A DNA stretch of 64,000 bases from Pyxidicoccus xibeiensis. GTDB taxonomy: Bacteria > Myxococcota > Myxococcia > Myxococcales > Myxococcaceae. Of the stretch, positions 8,978 to 17,478 are shown piece by piece (positions within the stretch are counted from its first letter, which is position 1; the number at the start of each line of letters is the position of its first letter). The stretch lies in the NCBI RefSeq assembly GCF_024198175.1, contig NZ_JAJVKV010000026.1, positions 1-64,000 of the forward strand. Reading direction: 5' to 3'. The notes below the pieces were generated by a model. The model saw nothing but the letters and a program-made list of their open reading frames with translations, did no database searches and was not told the origin of the DNA. A program made the translations under genes and the position numbers.

Positions 8978-9141
8978 GCTTTCTTCGCAGGGTGACGTGT
9001 CGGGTAGGTGGTCAGTTTTCGGTCCGTGCCCCAACTTCGGCACATCACCCTATGAGGGAGTTCCCTTCCGCACCATCCCATGGGTAACGTGCCCCTCCTC
9101 GCGTTGGCCCGTTGCCCGCGCGAGTGGCGGGAGGACCGAGG

Positions 9142-10293
9142 ATGCCGGCAATCGAGTTCAAGCTGCCCAGAGGGGCGATTCTGTTCACGGATGACGAGTG
9201 GGCCTACGAGTTCCGCGACGACTTGGGAGAGGCCCACCACGGGCTGCGCCTCTTCCTCGCGAGGCGCCGCACGCTTGAGGGCAACCACCCCCGGGGAAAG
9301 GTGTTGCTTAAGGCGGTAGGCAGGCCGACCGTTGAGGCGGGAGCGCGCATCAAGCGGGCACGGGCGAAGCTGGAGGAGCAAGTACGGCTAGCGACGTACC
9401 TCAAGCACCCGGGGATCCTTCGCGTTCACGGTCTGCGCAAGGTCGAAGGAACTTGGTACGTGATCGCCGAGCATCCGTCCGGGCATAGCCTCAACAACCT
9501 GCTGACGATCATCGCGGAGTGCCGTCGTTGGTTCTCTCCGCAGTTCGCGTTGTACGTCGGTGCCCAGGTGGTGAGTGCCCTGGAGAGCGCGCACACGGCC
9601 AAGGACGAGCGTGGGCAACCGCTCGGCATCGTTCACCGGGCGATCGACACGGAACACGTCTTCGTGGATTGGGACGGAGCGGTTCAGGTGGCCGACTTCG
9701 GCCTCGCTCTCTCCGACTTGCCGGGGCGCGTAGCGTCCACCGTGCGCCGCCCGCAGGGGGATGCCTTCACCTCTTCGCCGGAAATGCTCTTGGGCGGTCG
9801 TGTGGATGCTCGCTCGGATCTCTTCACGCTCGGGCTCGTCATGTTGGAGCTGTCCACGGGAAAGAACCTGCTTGATGCCCCTGATGGTGTTTCCGACGAG
9901 GTCAAGGCGAAGCTGTCGCGACGCAAGCTTGCCCGAGTCAACCGCGCCATTAAACGAGCCCGGCTTGCCGGGTGTAGCCCCGCGACCGAATCAGTCATTT
10001 GGCGCGCGGCGACCTACACGTCGGAAGACGTAGAGGCGGCAACGGCGAAGCTCCCCCAGGGGCTGCGCGTGCCGCTGTGCAAGTTGCTGCAACGAACGCC
10101 TTCCGCGCGTTACCAGACGGCGAGCGAGCTGGCTGTGGACCTGCGCGGATGGCTCGGGGAGATCTACGGCAAAAGCGAAGCGGCAGCCGAGGTCAGCCGA
10201 GCCATCGAAGAGGCGGGCGAGGTCTTTTTCGAGCTGGAAATAGGCCGCCCCCGGAGTGCCGGGCGTCCCCAGGGCGAGAACAGCACGGCTTAG
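9142..10293 (+). CDS. Kinase-fold protein, probable pseudokinase
   Basis: The 383-residue protein starts at ATG 9142 with GGGAGG 7 nt upstream (an in-frame ATG at 9112 lacks this). It has a protein-kinase fold with Lys57 in KVLLKAV and an intact DFG (185-187). However, the catalytic loop reads HRAIDTEHVFV (164-174), replacing the catalytic Asp by Ala, the following Lys by Asp and the metal-binding Asn by His. No glycine-rich loop is visible. It is therefore likely a pseudokinase that binds or regulates, rather than a phosphotransferase. It follows an active-looking kinase and a DUF2381 gene on the same strand and may be its scaffold or inhibitor. No membrane segment is seen. Confidence 0.75.
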   Translation: MPAIEFKLPRGAILFTDDEWAYEFRDDLGEAHHGLRLFLARRRTLEGNHPRGKVLLKAVGRPTVEAGARIKRARAKLEEQVRLATYLKHPGILRVHGLRKVEGTWYVIAEHPSGHSLNNLLTIIAECRRWFSPQFALYVGAQVVSALESAHTAKDERGQPLGIVHRAIDTEHVFVDWDGAVQVADFGLALSDLPGRVASTVRRPQGDAFTSSPEMLLGGRVDARSDLFTLGLVMLELSTGKNLLDAPDGVSDEVKAKLSRRKLARVNRAIKRARLAGCSPATESVIWRAATYTSEDVEAATAKLPQGLRVPLCKLLQRTPSARYQTASELAVDLRGWLGEIYGKSEAAAEVSRAIEEAGEVFFELEIGRPRSAGRPQGENSTA

Positions 10294-10414
10294 GCGAGCG
10301 GCGCCCCCGGTAGAGGGCTCCCGCCATGTTGCGTCTATGTCGCGTGAGCCTGCGGAGAGGGCTGGAACAGGGGGGACGGGATGGGACGCGGCGGGATATC
10401 GACTCCCAAGCATT

Positions 10415-10495
10415 CCGGGCGGTTACGAGGTAAGGGCGCGATCCTGTTGGGGTTTTCGCACCGCCCGGCGTGGGTTCGATTCCCGCCGCCCCCAC
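10415..10495 (+). other. tRNA-like 3' end, possible integration scar
   Basis: A T-arm lies at 10470-10486 (GTGGG, loop TTCGATT, CCCGC) followed by an acceptor-like CGCCCCCA at 10487-10494. No matching GGGGGCG 5' acceptor strand is present upstream, so this is not a complete tRNA. Just before it a 9-bp perfect inverted repeat, CCGGGCGGT (10415-10423) and ACCGCCCGG (10460-10468), encloses 36 nt. The 3' ends of tRNA or tmRNA genes are common integrase attachment sites. This one separates the kinase operon from an IS3 fragment, so it may be an att-type relic. Confidence 0.4.
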
Positions 10496-10514
10496 ATTCA
10501 GAAGCCCAGCAAGC

Positions 10515-10703
10515 TCACGGGGTTGCTGGGGCCTGCTCCACCCACCTGCGCAACGCCGTCTCGGTCAGGTCCCGCGCCACTTCCGCAACCGGCTTGCCCT
10601 CCTCCAGCACCTGCTTCACGGCCCCGGCCTTGAACTCCGGGCTGAAGCTCCGCCGCTGTCGCCTCTGCTTCTTCTCGCGCTCCGACATCGAACACCCTTC
10701 CAT
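10515..10703 (-). pseudogene. IS3-family OrfA fragment
   Basis: Starting at ATG 10703, the frame reads MEGCSMSEREKKQRRQRRSF, then SPEFKAGAVKQVLEEGKPV and AEVARDLTETALRRWVEQA, then stops. This is the helix-turn-helix N terminus of IS3-type OrfA (..FS.EFK..AV.....G....VA.ELG.....L..WV.). The downstream half of OrfA and the OrfB integrase are absent. The break falls at an 8-bp hairpin (cccagcaa/ttgctggg, 10505-10530) next to the tRNA-like relic. Confidence 0.7.
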
Positions 10704-10737
10704 CACATCGGGGGGCCACGGAAGCGGGGGACTCTCA

Positions 10738-11634
10738 CTACTTGGGAGCCGATCGGTTCTTGGCGGACCCATCCGGAGCGCCTCCAGGTGGCGTCATCCC
10801 CCTGAGCCAGCTCATCAACGCCCGCACCCTGGGCACGTGTTGCTTCGCGCGATGGACCACCATCCAGATGTCGCGCGAGGGGAGGTGCTCACCGCCCCTC
10901 ACGCCGAGCCGCTGCGGCGCCACCTCCACGACGTCGTCGAGCCGCGCGGCGAGACCTCTGGGCAGGAGGGCCACGCCCAGGCCGGCTTTGACCGCGAACC
11001 CGAGGGATTCGACATCCTCGACGAGCAGGCGAGCGGGGCGGGTGGCAAAGGCGCGTTCGGCGTAGCGCTGCTCGGGGATGCCCGCCAGCGAGCCCGTCAG
11101 GCCCAGCCAGGGAACCCCGGGGTGGAGCTCGAGCGAGGAGGCCGCGAAGAACGCGGAGGACACCGAGAACAACTTCCGTGCGACGAGCTCGCCACGCTCG
11201 GGGCGGAACATCCGGAGCGCCACGTCGGCGTCGCCGGCGGCGAGGCTGCTGACCCGGTTTTCCGCCAGGATGCGCAGGCGCAGTTGGGGATAGGCCCGGT
11301 AGAACTCCGGCAGGCGAGGGGCCAGTTCCCAGCGCACCATCTCGCCAACGGTGGTCAGCGTGACCTCACCGCTGAGCTCCGGCGTGTCTTCCAGCGCGGA
11401 TTGCGCCGCCAGCGCGGCATCCACCATGGGCCGCACCGCCGCCAGCAACGAGGCCCCACGCTCCGTCAGCCGCTGCGGGGCGTCGCGCAGCAGCAACGGA
11501 GAACCGGCGCGCTCTTCCAGTCGGGCCAGGTGTCTGCTGATGGTCGACTGGCTCACGCCCAGGGCCTTCGATGCCGCCGTCAGGCTCCCGAGGCGAGCCA
11601 CCGCCTCGAATGTGCGTAACAGCTCCCACTCCAT
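10738..11634 (-). CDS. LysR-family transcriptional regulator
   Basis: A 298-residue protein starts at ATG 11634, preferred over ATG 11646 because GGAGG (11640-11644) lies 5 nt upstream of it. The N-terminal helix-turn-helix is clear: LLRTFEAVARLGSLTAASKAL, then LGVSQSTISRHLARLEER, the classic LysR recognition helix. A substrate-binding domain follows (SGEVTLTTVGEM..., AGLGVALLPRGLA). It is divergent from the metallo-beta-lactamase-fold lipoprotein gene across 115 bp, so it most likely controls that gene and itself. The inducer is unknown. Confidence 0.9.
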   Translation of the reverse strand: MEWELLRTFEAVARLGSLTAASKALGVSQSTISRHLARLEERAGSPLLLRDAPQRLTERGASLLAAVRPMVDAALAAQSALEDTPELSGEVTLTTVGEMVRWELAPRLPEFYRAYPQLRLRILAENRVSSLAAGDADVALRMFRPERGELVARKLFSVSSAFFAASSLELHPGVPWLGLTGSLAGIPEQRYAERAFATRPARLLVEDVESLGFAVKAGLGVALLPRGLAARLDDVVEVAPQRLGVRGGEHLPSRDIWMVVHRAKQHVPRVRALMSWLRGMTPPGGAPDGSAKNRSAPK

Positions 11635-11643
11635 CCGAACCTC

Positions 11644-11659
11644 CATCCAAAAACGGATG
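11644..11659. promoter_or_regulatory. Inverted repeat, candidate LysR operator
   Basis: CATCC-AAAAAC-GGATG is a perfect 5-bp inverted repeat with a 6-nt A-rich spacer, located in the divergent promoter region just upstream of the LysR start. Self-regulated LysR proteins often bind A/T-centred dyads in this position. The assignment is by position and symmetry only. Confidence 0.4.
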
Positions 11660-11749
11660 ACTGGCTTCCATTTCTAGCGGTTCCCGTCCATTCGCGCGGT
11701 CTTTATTACCTGCCCAAGCGAAGCACGAAACACAGGGCTGAAGGACACC

Positions 11750-12652
11750 ATGAAAATCTCGAACCTGTTGCGCAACACCGCCATCGCCACCAGCGCCATC
11801 CTGCTGGCCGCCTGCAGTACTCCTGGCGCTAGCGTCAGTCAGAATGGTGCGACAACCGCCAGCGCACAGCCCGTCACGTTCCAGCAGATCCGCAACGCCA
11901 CCATCAAAGTGGGATACGCGGGCACGACCTTCCTTGTCGACCCCATGCTGGCAAAGAAGGGCACCTACCCTGGCTTCGAGGGCACCTACAACAGCCACCT
12001 GAGAAACCCGCTGGTGGAGCTACCCATGCCCGTGAGCGAAGTGGTGAAGGCGGATGCGATCATCGTCACCCACACGCACCTGGACCATTGGGATGACGCG
12101 GCCAAGCAAAGCCTGCCCAAGAACATGCCGATCTTCGCGCAGAACGAAGAAGATGCCGAGAGCATCCGCAAGGACGGTTTCACGGACGTGCGTGTCCTGA
12201 CCGAGGACACCGTCTTCAACGGCACGCGCCTGAGCAAGACCGGTGGCCAGCATGGCGATGACAAGCTGATGATGACTGAGCTCGGCAAGCTCCTCGGCAA
12301 GGTCTCGGGCGTGGTGTTCCAGCGCCCCGGCCACAAGACCGTGTACGTGGCCGGCGACACCGTATGGAACCGCCATGTGGAAGAGGCGATCCAGAAGTAC
12401 CAGCCGGATGTAGTCATCCTCAACGCCGGTTATGCGCGCGTGCTCGGCCATGACGGTTCGATCATCATGGGCAAGGAAGACCTCTACCGCGCCTACCAGT
12501 CCGCGCCGAAGGCCACGGTGATTGGTACCCACATGGAATCGGTCAACCACGCCACGCAGTCGCGCGAGGAGCTGCGTGGCTACATTGCAGAAAAAGGCCT
12601 GGACCCGCAGCGCGTGCTGGTGCCGGCGGATGGCCAGGCGTACAGCTTCTGA
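11750..12652 (+). CDS. Metallo-beta-lactamase-fold hydrolase, lipoprotein
   Basis: This 300-residue protein has a lipoprotein signal peptide with lipobox LLAAC (Cys22) and a metallo-beta-lactamase fold of the UlaG/L-ascorbate-lactonase-like type. The zinc motif THTHLDHWDD is present, with later metal-ligand-type segments GQHGDD, YVAGDTVW and GTHMESVNH. It likely hydrolyses a small ester or lactone at the cell surface; the substrate is not deducible. Base and codon use is more moderate in G+C than flanking genes and the sequence resembles proteobacterial homologues, suggesting transfer. A LysR gene is divergent upstream and an IS91-type remnant begins 24 bp after its stop. Confidence 0.85.
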   Translation: MKISNLLRNTAIATSAILLAACSTPGASVSQNGATTASAQPVTFQQIRNATIKVGYAGTTFLVDPMLAKKGTYPGFEGTYNSHLRNPLVELPMPVSEVVKADAIIVTHTHLDHWDDAAKQSLPKNMPIFAQNEEDAESIRKDGFTDVRVLTEDTVFNGTRLSKTGGQHGDDKLMMTELGKLLGKVSGVVFQRPGHKTVYVAGDTVWNRHVEEAIQKYQPDVVILNAGYARVLGHDGSIIMGKEDLYRAYQSAPKATVIGTHMESVNHATQSREELRGYIAEKGLDPQRVLVPADGQAYSF

Positions 12653-12675
12653 GCTCTGGCCGATGGTGGGCCAGT

Positions 12676-13014
12676 TGTGGAGGCCGCAGGAGGGTGCTGG
12701 CATACCTGACGGCCCCCGGTGGGGGGCGCGCCATTCTGGAGCACCTGGCATGGCCCTCGCGGCCTGCGAAGCGGGCCCCGGCACAGGGTCCACCCCAGGG
12801 CGCGTGGTGTGGAGCCCAAGCCCCCACAGTGACCTGGAAGCCCACGCCCCCGCGGCCTGCCGCCTGGCTGCGCGGCTTGGGCCGGCATGTGCCCCGAGGG
12901 GCGGCACAGCCTCTGCTCCGGCCCGGCGCACAGCCCGCGTGTCACCCTCCAGCGGCCCTTCTTGGCCCCTCTTCACCAGCCCGCCGCCCTCAACAGGGCT
13001 CCTATCCGTCCTAT
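12676..13014 (+). mobile_element. IS91-type element, 3' remnant, copy 1
   Basis: The sequence encodes the extreme C terminus of an IS91-family transposase (GGRRRVLAYLTAPGGGRAI, then ILEHLAWPSRPAKRAP and AQGPPQGAWC) and about 200 bp of downstream non-coding sequence ending near tccgtcctat. The stop found in the other copies (TGT TGA) is mutated to TGT GGA here. The N-terminal HUH nuclease part is missing. It shares this 3' segment with copies at 21266-21499 and 22148-22553, all in the same orientation. Confidence 0.7.
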
Positions 13015-13063
13015 ACTTTCGAGTGTGCGGAGCGAGGACGCGAGGCCTCGCCCCTCCGGCCGC

Positions 13064-14956
13064 TCAGTGCGGCGCGCCTGACGGACCCTCCAGCTCCGAC
13101 TCGGCCCGCCCCAGGTGCTGGCCCAGCTCCTGGAGCCGCTGGCGGTCCGCAGCGTCCTTCTCGTCGAGCTGGGTGCCGGCTTCGTGTACCAAGCCGCGCA
13201 GCCGGCGCAGGCCGTCGCGCAGGAGCGCCTTCTCCTCCGGCGTCACCGCGGAGGTGTGGGTCAGGTGGTCCACCACCGCGTCCAGCACCTGAGCATGGAG
13301 GTGGGCCTCGCCCACCTTCGCCGTCACGCCCGTGCGGTCCAGCATCCGCCGCGTGGGGGACATGAGCCGGGCCAGCTCCAGGGTGACGTCCCGCTGCGCG
13401 AGCTCACCGTGCAGGCTGGCCAGCATGTCGGCGCCGGGGACGTCCAGGTCCGCCGTCACCTCCAGGTCCAGCAGCACGGTCTGGACGCGGCGGGGGGCCC
13501 GGCGCAGCCGCTCGATGATTTCGTCCCTCAGCGAGGTGGCGTTGGCGAAGAAGATGCCTTCGTTGGGGCGGAGGATGAGCATGCCTGGCACCGCCAGCGG
13601 GCGGGGCGTGTGCCGCACGTCGCTGAAGGCGAGGGTGCCCGGACTGCGCCCCAGCTCGCTCAGGCGCGGCACGCTGGCGCGGTACACCGTGAGGAAGAGC
13701 GACACGCCCACCGCCAGCAGCAGCCCCGGCAGCACGTCCAGGGCGAGCACGCCGAGCAGCGCCACTCCGGCCCCGAGGAAGTCGGCCCGCCGCAGCCGGT
13801 ACAGCCGCCGCAGCTCCCGCACGTCCATCATGCCCGAGACGGCCACCACCACGATGGCGCCCAGGGTGGCCTCGGGCAGCAGGCGGAAGAGGGGGGTGAG
13901 GAACAGCGCGACCAGCAGCGTGAGGCCCGCGGCCAGGATGGAGGACACCTGCGTGCGCGCCCCGGCCGCGTCGTTGGCGGCGGACTTGGACAGGCTGCAG
14001 CCGATGGAGAAGCCCTGGAAGAGCCCGGCGCCCAGGTTGGCGGCGCCCAGGCCCACCAGCTCCCGGTTGGCGTCCACCTCGTAGCGGTGGCGGGCCGCCA
14101 GCAGGCGCGCGGGGCCAATGGCCTCGGCGAAGGCCACCAGCGCGATGCCACAGGCCCCGGGCAGCAGGCCCAGCAAGTCCCGCCAGCCCACGTCCGGCAG
14201 CTGGGGCGGGACGAGCCCCGCCTGCACCTTGCCCACCACGTGCACGCCGCGCGCGTCCAGCCCCAGCAGGGCCGTCACGCCGATGGACAGCGCCAGCACC
14301 ACCAGGGCCGCGGGGAGCCGCTCCGACACCCGCTCCAGCCCCAGCAGCACCAGCAGGCTGCCGGCGCCCACGAGCAGGGTGACCCAGTGCGTGCCGCCCA
14401 GGTGCGTGACGAGGAACCACAGCCGCTCGAAGAAGTTGCCCTCGCCGGCCTCGAGCCCGAAGAGCTTGGGCACCTGTTTGATGGCGATGATGAGCGCCAG
14501 GCCGAAGACGAAGCCCGTGAGAACGGAGGCGGAGAAGAACTGGGCGACGCGGCCCAGCCGCAGCACGCCGGCCAGCAGCGAGATGAGCCCCGCCATCAGC
14601 GCCAGCGCCGCGGTGAGGACGACGAACTTCGGAGAGCCCACCGCGGCCAGGGCGCCCACCGTGGCGGCGGAGAGGACCGCCACCGCGGCGGACACGGCCA
14701 CGACGAGCTGGCGCGAGCTGCCGAACAGGCCATACAGCACCAGCCCCGCGGGGGCCGCGTAGAAGGCGGCCGTCGGTGGCAGGCCCGCCAGCTCCGCGTA
14801 CGCCATGCCCTCCGGGATGAGGAGGGCCGTGATGGTGAGCGCGCCCACCAGGTCCCGCTTCAGCCACGCGGGACGGTAGCCGCGCACCGTGGAGGTGAAG
14901 GGCACCGCACGGGTGAGCCAGGAGTCCGCGGGCCTCGTCTTCTGGGGTTGTGCCAT
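13064..14956 (-). CDS. SulP-family inorganic anion transporter with STAS domain
   Basis: The 630-residue integral membrane protein starts at ATG 14956 with AGGAG 6 nt upstream. It has around ten to twelve hydrophobic segments (for example ALTITALLIPEGMAYAELAG, the conserved SulP signature region) and a cytoplasmic STAS domain after about residue 440 (GMLILRPNEGIFFANATSL, then VLLDLEVTADLDVPGADML). A charged C-terminal tail of roughly 60 residues (LRDGLRRLRGL... coiled-coil-like) is an addition to the usual SulP length. It likely imports sulfate or another oxyanion. It is divergent from a sulfatase gene, so both may serve sulfate scavenging. Confidence 0.9.
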   Translation of the reverse strand: MAQPQKTRPADSWLTRAVPFTSTVRGYRPAWLKRDLVGALTITALLIPEGMAYAELAGLPPTAAFYAAPAGLVLYGLFGSSRQLVVAVSAAVAVLSAATVGALAAVGSPKFVVLTAALALMAGLISLLAGVLRLGRVAQFFSASVLTGFVFGLALIIAIKQVPKLFGLEAGEGNFFERLWFLVTHLGGTHWVTLLVGAGSLLVLLGLERVSERLPAALVVLALSIGVTALLGLDARGVHVVGKVQAGLVPPQLPDVGWRDLLGLLPGACGIALVAFAEAIGPARLLAARHRYEVDANRELVGLGAANLGAGLFQGFSIGCSLSKSAANDAAGARTQVSSILAAGLTLLVALFLTPLFRLLPEATLGAIVVVAVSGMMDVRELRRLYRLRRADFLGAGVALLGVLALDVLPGLLLAVGVSLFLTVYRASVPRLSELGRSPGTLAFSDVRHTPRPLAVPGMLILRPNEGIFFANATSLRDEIIERLRRAPRRVQTVLLDLEVTADLDVPGADMLASLHGELAQRDVTLELARLMSPTRRMLDRTGVTAKVGEAHLHAQVLDAVVDHLTHTSAVTPEEKALLRDGLRRLRGLVHEAGTQLDEKDAADRQRLQELGQHLGRAESELEGPSGAPH

Positions 14957-15264
14957 CCCCGCTCCTTCTGGAAACAACAACCTCGCGGCAGGTACCACGC
15001 GACTGTGTTTGGAAAAGCGATGGTCGAATCAAGAGTTATGGACACCTCCTCCCCGGTGCAAACCACGAAGAGCAGGGGAACGGGCCCTGGGATGTCCAAG
15101 GCCTCTGGACTCTGAAGAAGGGCTGCCCTCCGGTACGGGGTGGCTCAACCTTCCGGGCTGAGCACTTTTTAGTTCACGCGATGCGCAGCCGTCCGACAGT
15201 TGGAGGCCGGGAGGGCATGGGGCCCGCGGCGGGCGGTGGAGCACGGAACGGGGAGCGGACGCTC
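14957..15264. promoter_or_regulatory. Divergent promoter region, SulP / sulfatase
   Basis: This 308-bp gap separates the leftward transporter from the rightward sulfatase and must hold both promoters. AAGGAGCGGGG precedes the transporter start and GGGGAG (15250-15255) precedes the sulfatase start. No clear operator dyad is evident. Confidence 0.5.
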
Positions 15265-16968
15265 ATGGCGAAGACGAGGCAGGCAGGTACCGGACACGGT
15301 GGGCAGGGGGGCAATGGCCATGGGCCCGGCGGCAACGGCCATGGCAAGAGCGGGCCTGGGCGCAAGCCAAACATCCTGGTCATCTGGGGCGATGACATCG
15401 GCCTCTGGAATGTCAGCGCCTACAACCAGGGGATGATGGGCTACCGCACGCCCAACATCGACCGCATCGCCCGCGAGGGCGCACTGCTGACGGACTGCTA
15501 CGGGCAGCAGAGCTGCACCGCGGGCCGCGCCGCCTTCATCACCGGAATGAACCCGCTGCGCACCGGCCTGACGACCATCGGCATGCCGGGGGCGGACTAC
15601 GGCCTCCATGACTCGGACCCCACCATCGCGGAGCTGCTCAAGCCGCTGGGGTACACGTGCGGGCAGTTCGGCAAGAACCACCTGGGCGACTCGAACCGGT
15701 TCCTTCCCACGCTCCATGGCTTCGACGAGTTCCACGGCAACCTGTACCACCTGAACGCCGAGAACGAGCCCGAGTGCCCCGACTACCCGAAGGACCCGGC
15801 CTTCAAGCAGAAGTTCGGGCCCCGGGGCGTGCTCCACACCTGGGCCACCGACCGCGACGACTCGACCGAGGACCCGCGCTGGGGCCGGGTGGGCCGGCAG
15901 CGCGTCGAGGACACCGGCCCCTTGACGGCCAAACGCATGGAGACCGTGGACGAGGAGTTCCTCCAGTCCTCGCTGGCCTTCATGGAGCGCGCGGTGGCGG
16001 ACGACAAGCCCTTCTTCATCTGGCACAACAGCACGCGCACGCACGTCTGGACGTTCCTGCAGGAGAAGTACCGCAACAAGACGGGCAAGGGCCTGTACGC
16101 GGACGCCATGACGGAGCTGGATGACCACGTGGGCGCGCTGCTTGCCAAGCTCGACGAGCTGGGCATCGCCGACAACACCATCGTCGTCTTCTCCACGGAC
16201 AACGGCGTGGAGAAGATGGGCTGGCCGGACGGCGGCAACGCGCCGTTCCGGGGCGAGAAGGGCTCCACCTGGGAGGGGGGCGTGCGCGTGCCCTGTGTCG
16301 TGCGGTGGCCGGGCGTCATCCAGCCGGGCAGTGTCATCAACGACATCTTCGCCCACGAGGACTGGATGCCCACGCTCGTGGCCGCGGCGGGCGGCCCGGA
16401 GGACCTCGCCGAGCAGTGCAAGAAGGGCTACGCCGTGGGGAGCAAGACGTTCAAGGTCTACCTGGACGGCTACGACCAGCGCCGGCTGCTGGCGGGCACG
16501 GAGCCGGGCCGCCGGCATGAGTTCATCTACGTGCTCGACACCGGCAACCTCGCCGCCATCCGGTACGACGACTGGAAGGTCGTCTTCAACTACCAGGAGG
16601 GCGAGGGCCCCGACATGTGGTTCAGCGGCAAGCGCTTCAACCCCGCGTGGCCCTACCTCTTCAACCTGCGCTCGGACCCCTTCGAGTACGCGACGAACTC
16701 CGGGCTGTACACCCGCTGGTATGGAGAGCGGATGTTCCTCTTCGTCCCGGCCCAGGCGGTGGTGAAGCGCTTCGCCGAGAGCCTCATCGAATACCCGCCG
16801 AGCCAGGCCCCGGGCAGCCTCTCCATCGGCCCCCTCAAGGAGCGGGTGAAGGAGAAGATGCGCGAGCGCCAGGGTAACGGCCAGCCCACCACGGTGGGCG
16901 CTCAGATCATGAGCCTGGCCAACGAGGTGGAGCAGTTCGTCCACCGCTCCCTCCAGGCACACTCCTGA
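15265..16968 (+). CDS. Cys-type arylsulfatase
   Basis: The 567-residue protein starts at ATG 15265 (GGGGAG 9 nt upstream). It contains the formylglycine motif C-T-A-G-R at residues 84-88, the N-terminal metal-site motif WGDDIG (41-46) and a second metal-site segment FSTDNGVEKMGWPDGG. This is the S1 alkaline-phosphatase-like sulfatase fold. Cys84 must be converted to formylglycine by an FGE or equivalent, not encoded in the window. It has no signal peptide; instead residues 6-30 are an unusual Gly/His-rich stretch. The extended C-terminal section (WPYLFNLRSDPFE...) is typical of this subfamily. With the divergent SulP transporter it suggests release and uptake of sulfate from organic sulfate esters. 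Confidence 0.9.
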   Translation: MAKTRQAGTGHGGQGGNGHGPGGNGHGKSGPGRKPNILVIWGDDIGLWNVSAYNQGMMGYRTPNIDRIAREGALLTDCYGQQSCTAGRAAFITGMNPLRTGLTTIGMPGADYGLHDSDPTIAELLKPLGYTCGQFGKNHLGDSNRFLPTLHGFDEFHGNLYHLNAENEPECPDYPKDPAFKQKFGPRGVLHTWATDRDDSTEDPRWGRVGRQRVEDTGPLTAKRMETVDEEFLQSSLAFMERAVADDKPFFIWHNSTRTHVWTFLQEKYRNKTGKGLYADAMTELDDHVGALLAKLDELGIADNTIVVFSTDNGVEKMGWPDGGNAPFRGEKGSTWEGGVRVPCVVRWPGVIQPGSVINDIFAHEDWMPTLVAAAGGPEDLAEQCKKGYAVGSKTFKVYLDGYDQRRLLAGTEPGRRHEFIYVLDTGNLAAIRYDDWKVVFNYQEGEGPDMWFSGKRFNPAWPYLFNLRSDPFEYATNSGLYTRWYGERMFLFVPAQAVVKRFAESLIEYPPSQAPGSLSIGPLKERVKEKMRERQGNGQPTTVGAQIMSLANEVEQFVHRSLQAHS

Positions 16969-17338
16969 TGCGCTGACGCGGCAGGGGGGCGTGGGGGCCT
17001 CCCTGTCGCGTGGAGCGCATCACGTCGCCAGCTTGTCCTGGCGCCCGCACGCTCCCCGTGAGGTGGAGGACCAGCAGGCGTCTCGCGCGGCGCTGCACCG
17101 CATCCTGGCGGTCGCGGAGCATGCCCAGGGGGACTCCCCGCGGTTGGCGTCTCTCCGCCACCACGCGGAGGTCCTGGAGCGGGCGTTGGGAGGCAGGTCC
17201 CTTCCCCCTCTGCCGGCGATCGGCTTCTGGCGGCCGGTGAGCAGCGCCCGCTCGGCTCACCGGCGCGGTGGCGCTTGCTTGGCGCTCATGCCCGGCAGTC
17301 GCCAGCTTTACCCCTTGGACGCGCGGCGGGAGCCCGGC
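16969..17338. other. No supportable gene
   Basis: An open frame runs through this stretch into the MgtC-like fragment and contains a helical-looking segment (ALHRILAVAEHAQGDSPRL), but there is no recognised family, no clear start and no good ribosome binding site. Confidence 0.35.
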
Positions 17339-17467
17339 ATGGTGGATGAACTCGGGAGTGGTGAGCTGCTGGTGCGGCTGCTCGTGGCGGGAGGCGCTGG
17401 CCTCATCCTGGGCCTGCCGTACCGCGAGCGGCCGGGCGGCATCCGGACCCACTACCCAGGCAGCTGA
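17339..17467 (+). pseudogene. MgtC/SapB-family N-terminal fragment
   Basis: From ATG 17339 the frame reads MVDELGSGELLVRLLVAGGA, then GLILGLPYRERPGGIRTH, then stops within six residues. The pattern (membrane helix, G-L-x-x-E-R, P-x-G-I/L-R-T-H) is the first transmembrane segment and signature loop of MgtC-type membrane proteins. These normally continue for another 150 or more residues. The break after R-T-H coincides with the left flank of the IS110 transposase gene at 17479, so insertion or deletion by that element probably truncated it. Confidence 0.6.
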
Positions 17468-17478
17468 CTGGGGCGACC

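Noticed and set aside
10405..10495. A complete tRNA or tmRNA gene
   Set aside because: The T-arm and 3' acceptor strand are good, but no 5' acceptor strand, D-arm or anticodon stem can be paired, so only a relic is reported.
10381..11619. A rightward frame of about 410 codons across the tRNA-like relic and the LysR gene
   Set aside because: It runs antisense to the clear LysR domain and through non-coding sequence; composition is shadow-like.
13115..15115. A rightward 666-codon frame opposite the SulP gene
   Set aside because: Gln/His/Arg-rich shadow of a transporter with clear SulP and STAS motifs.
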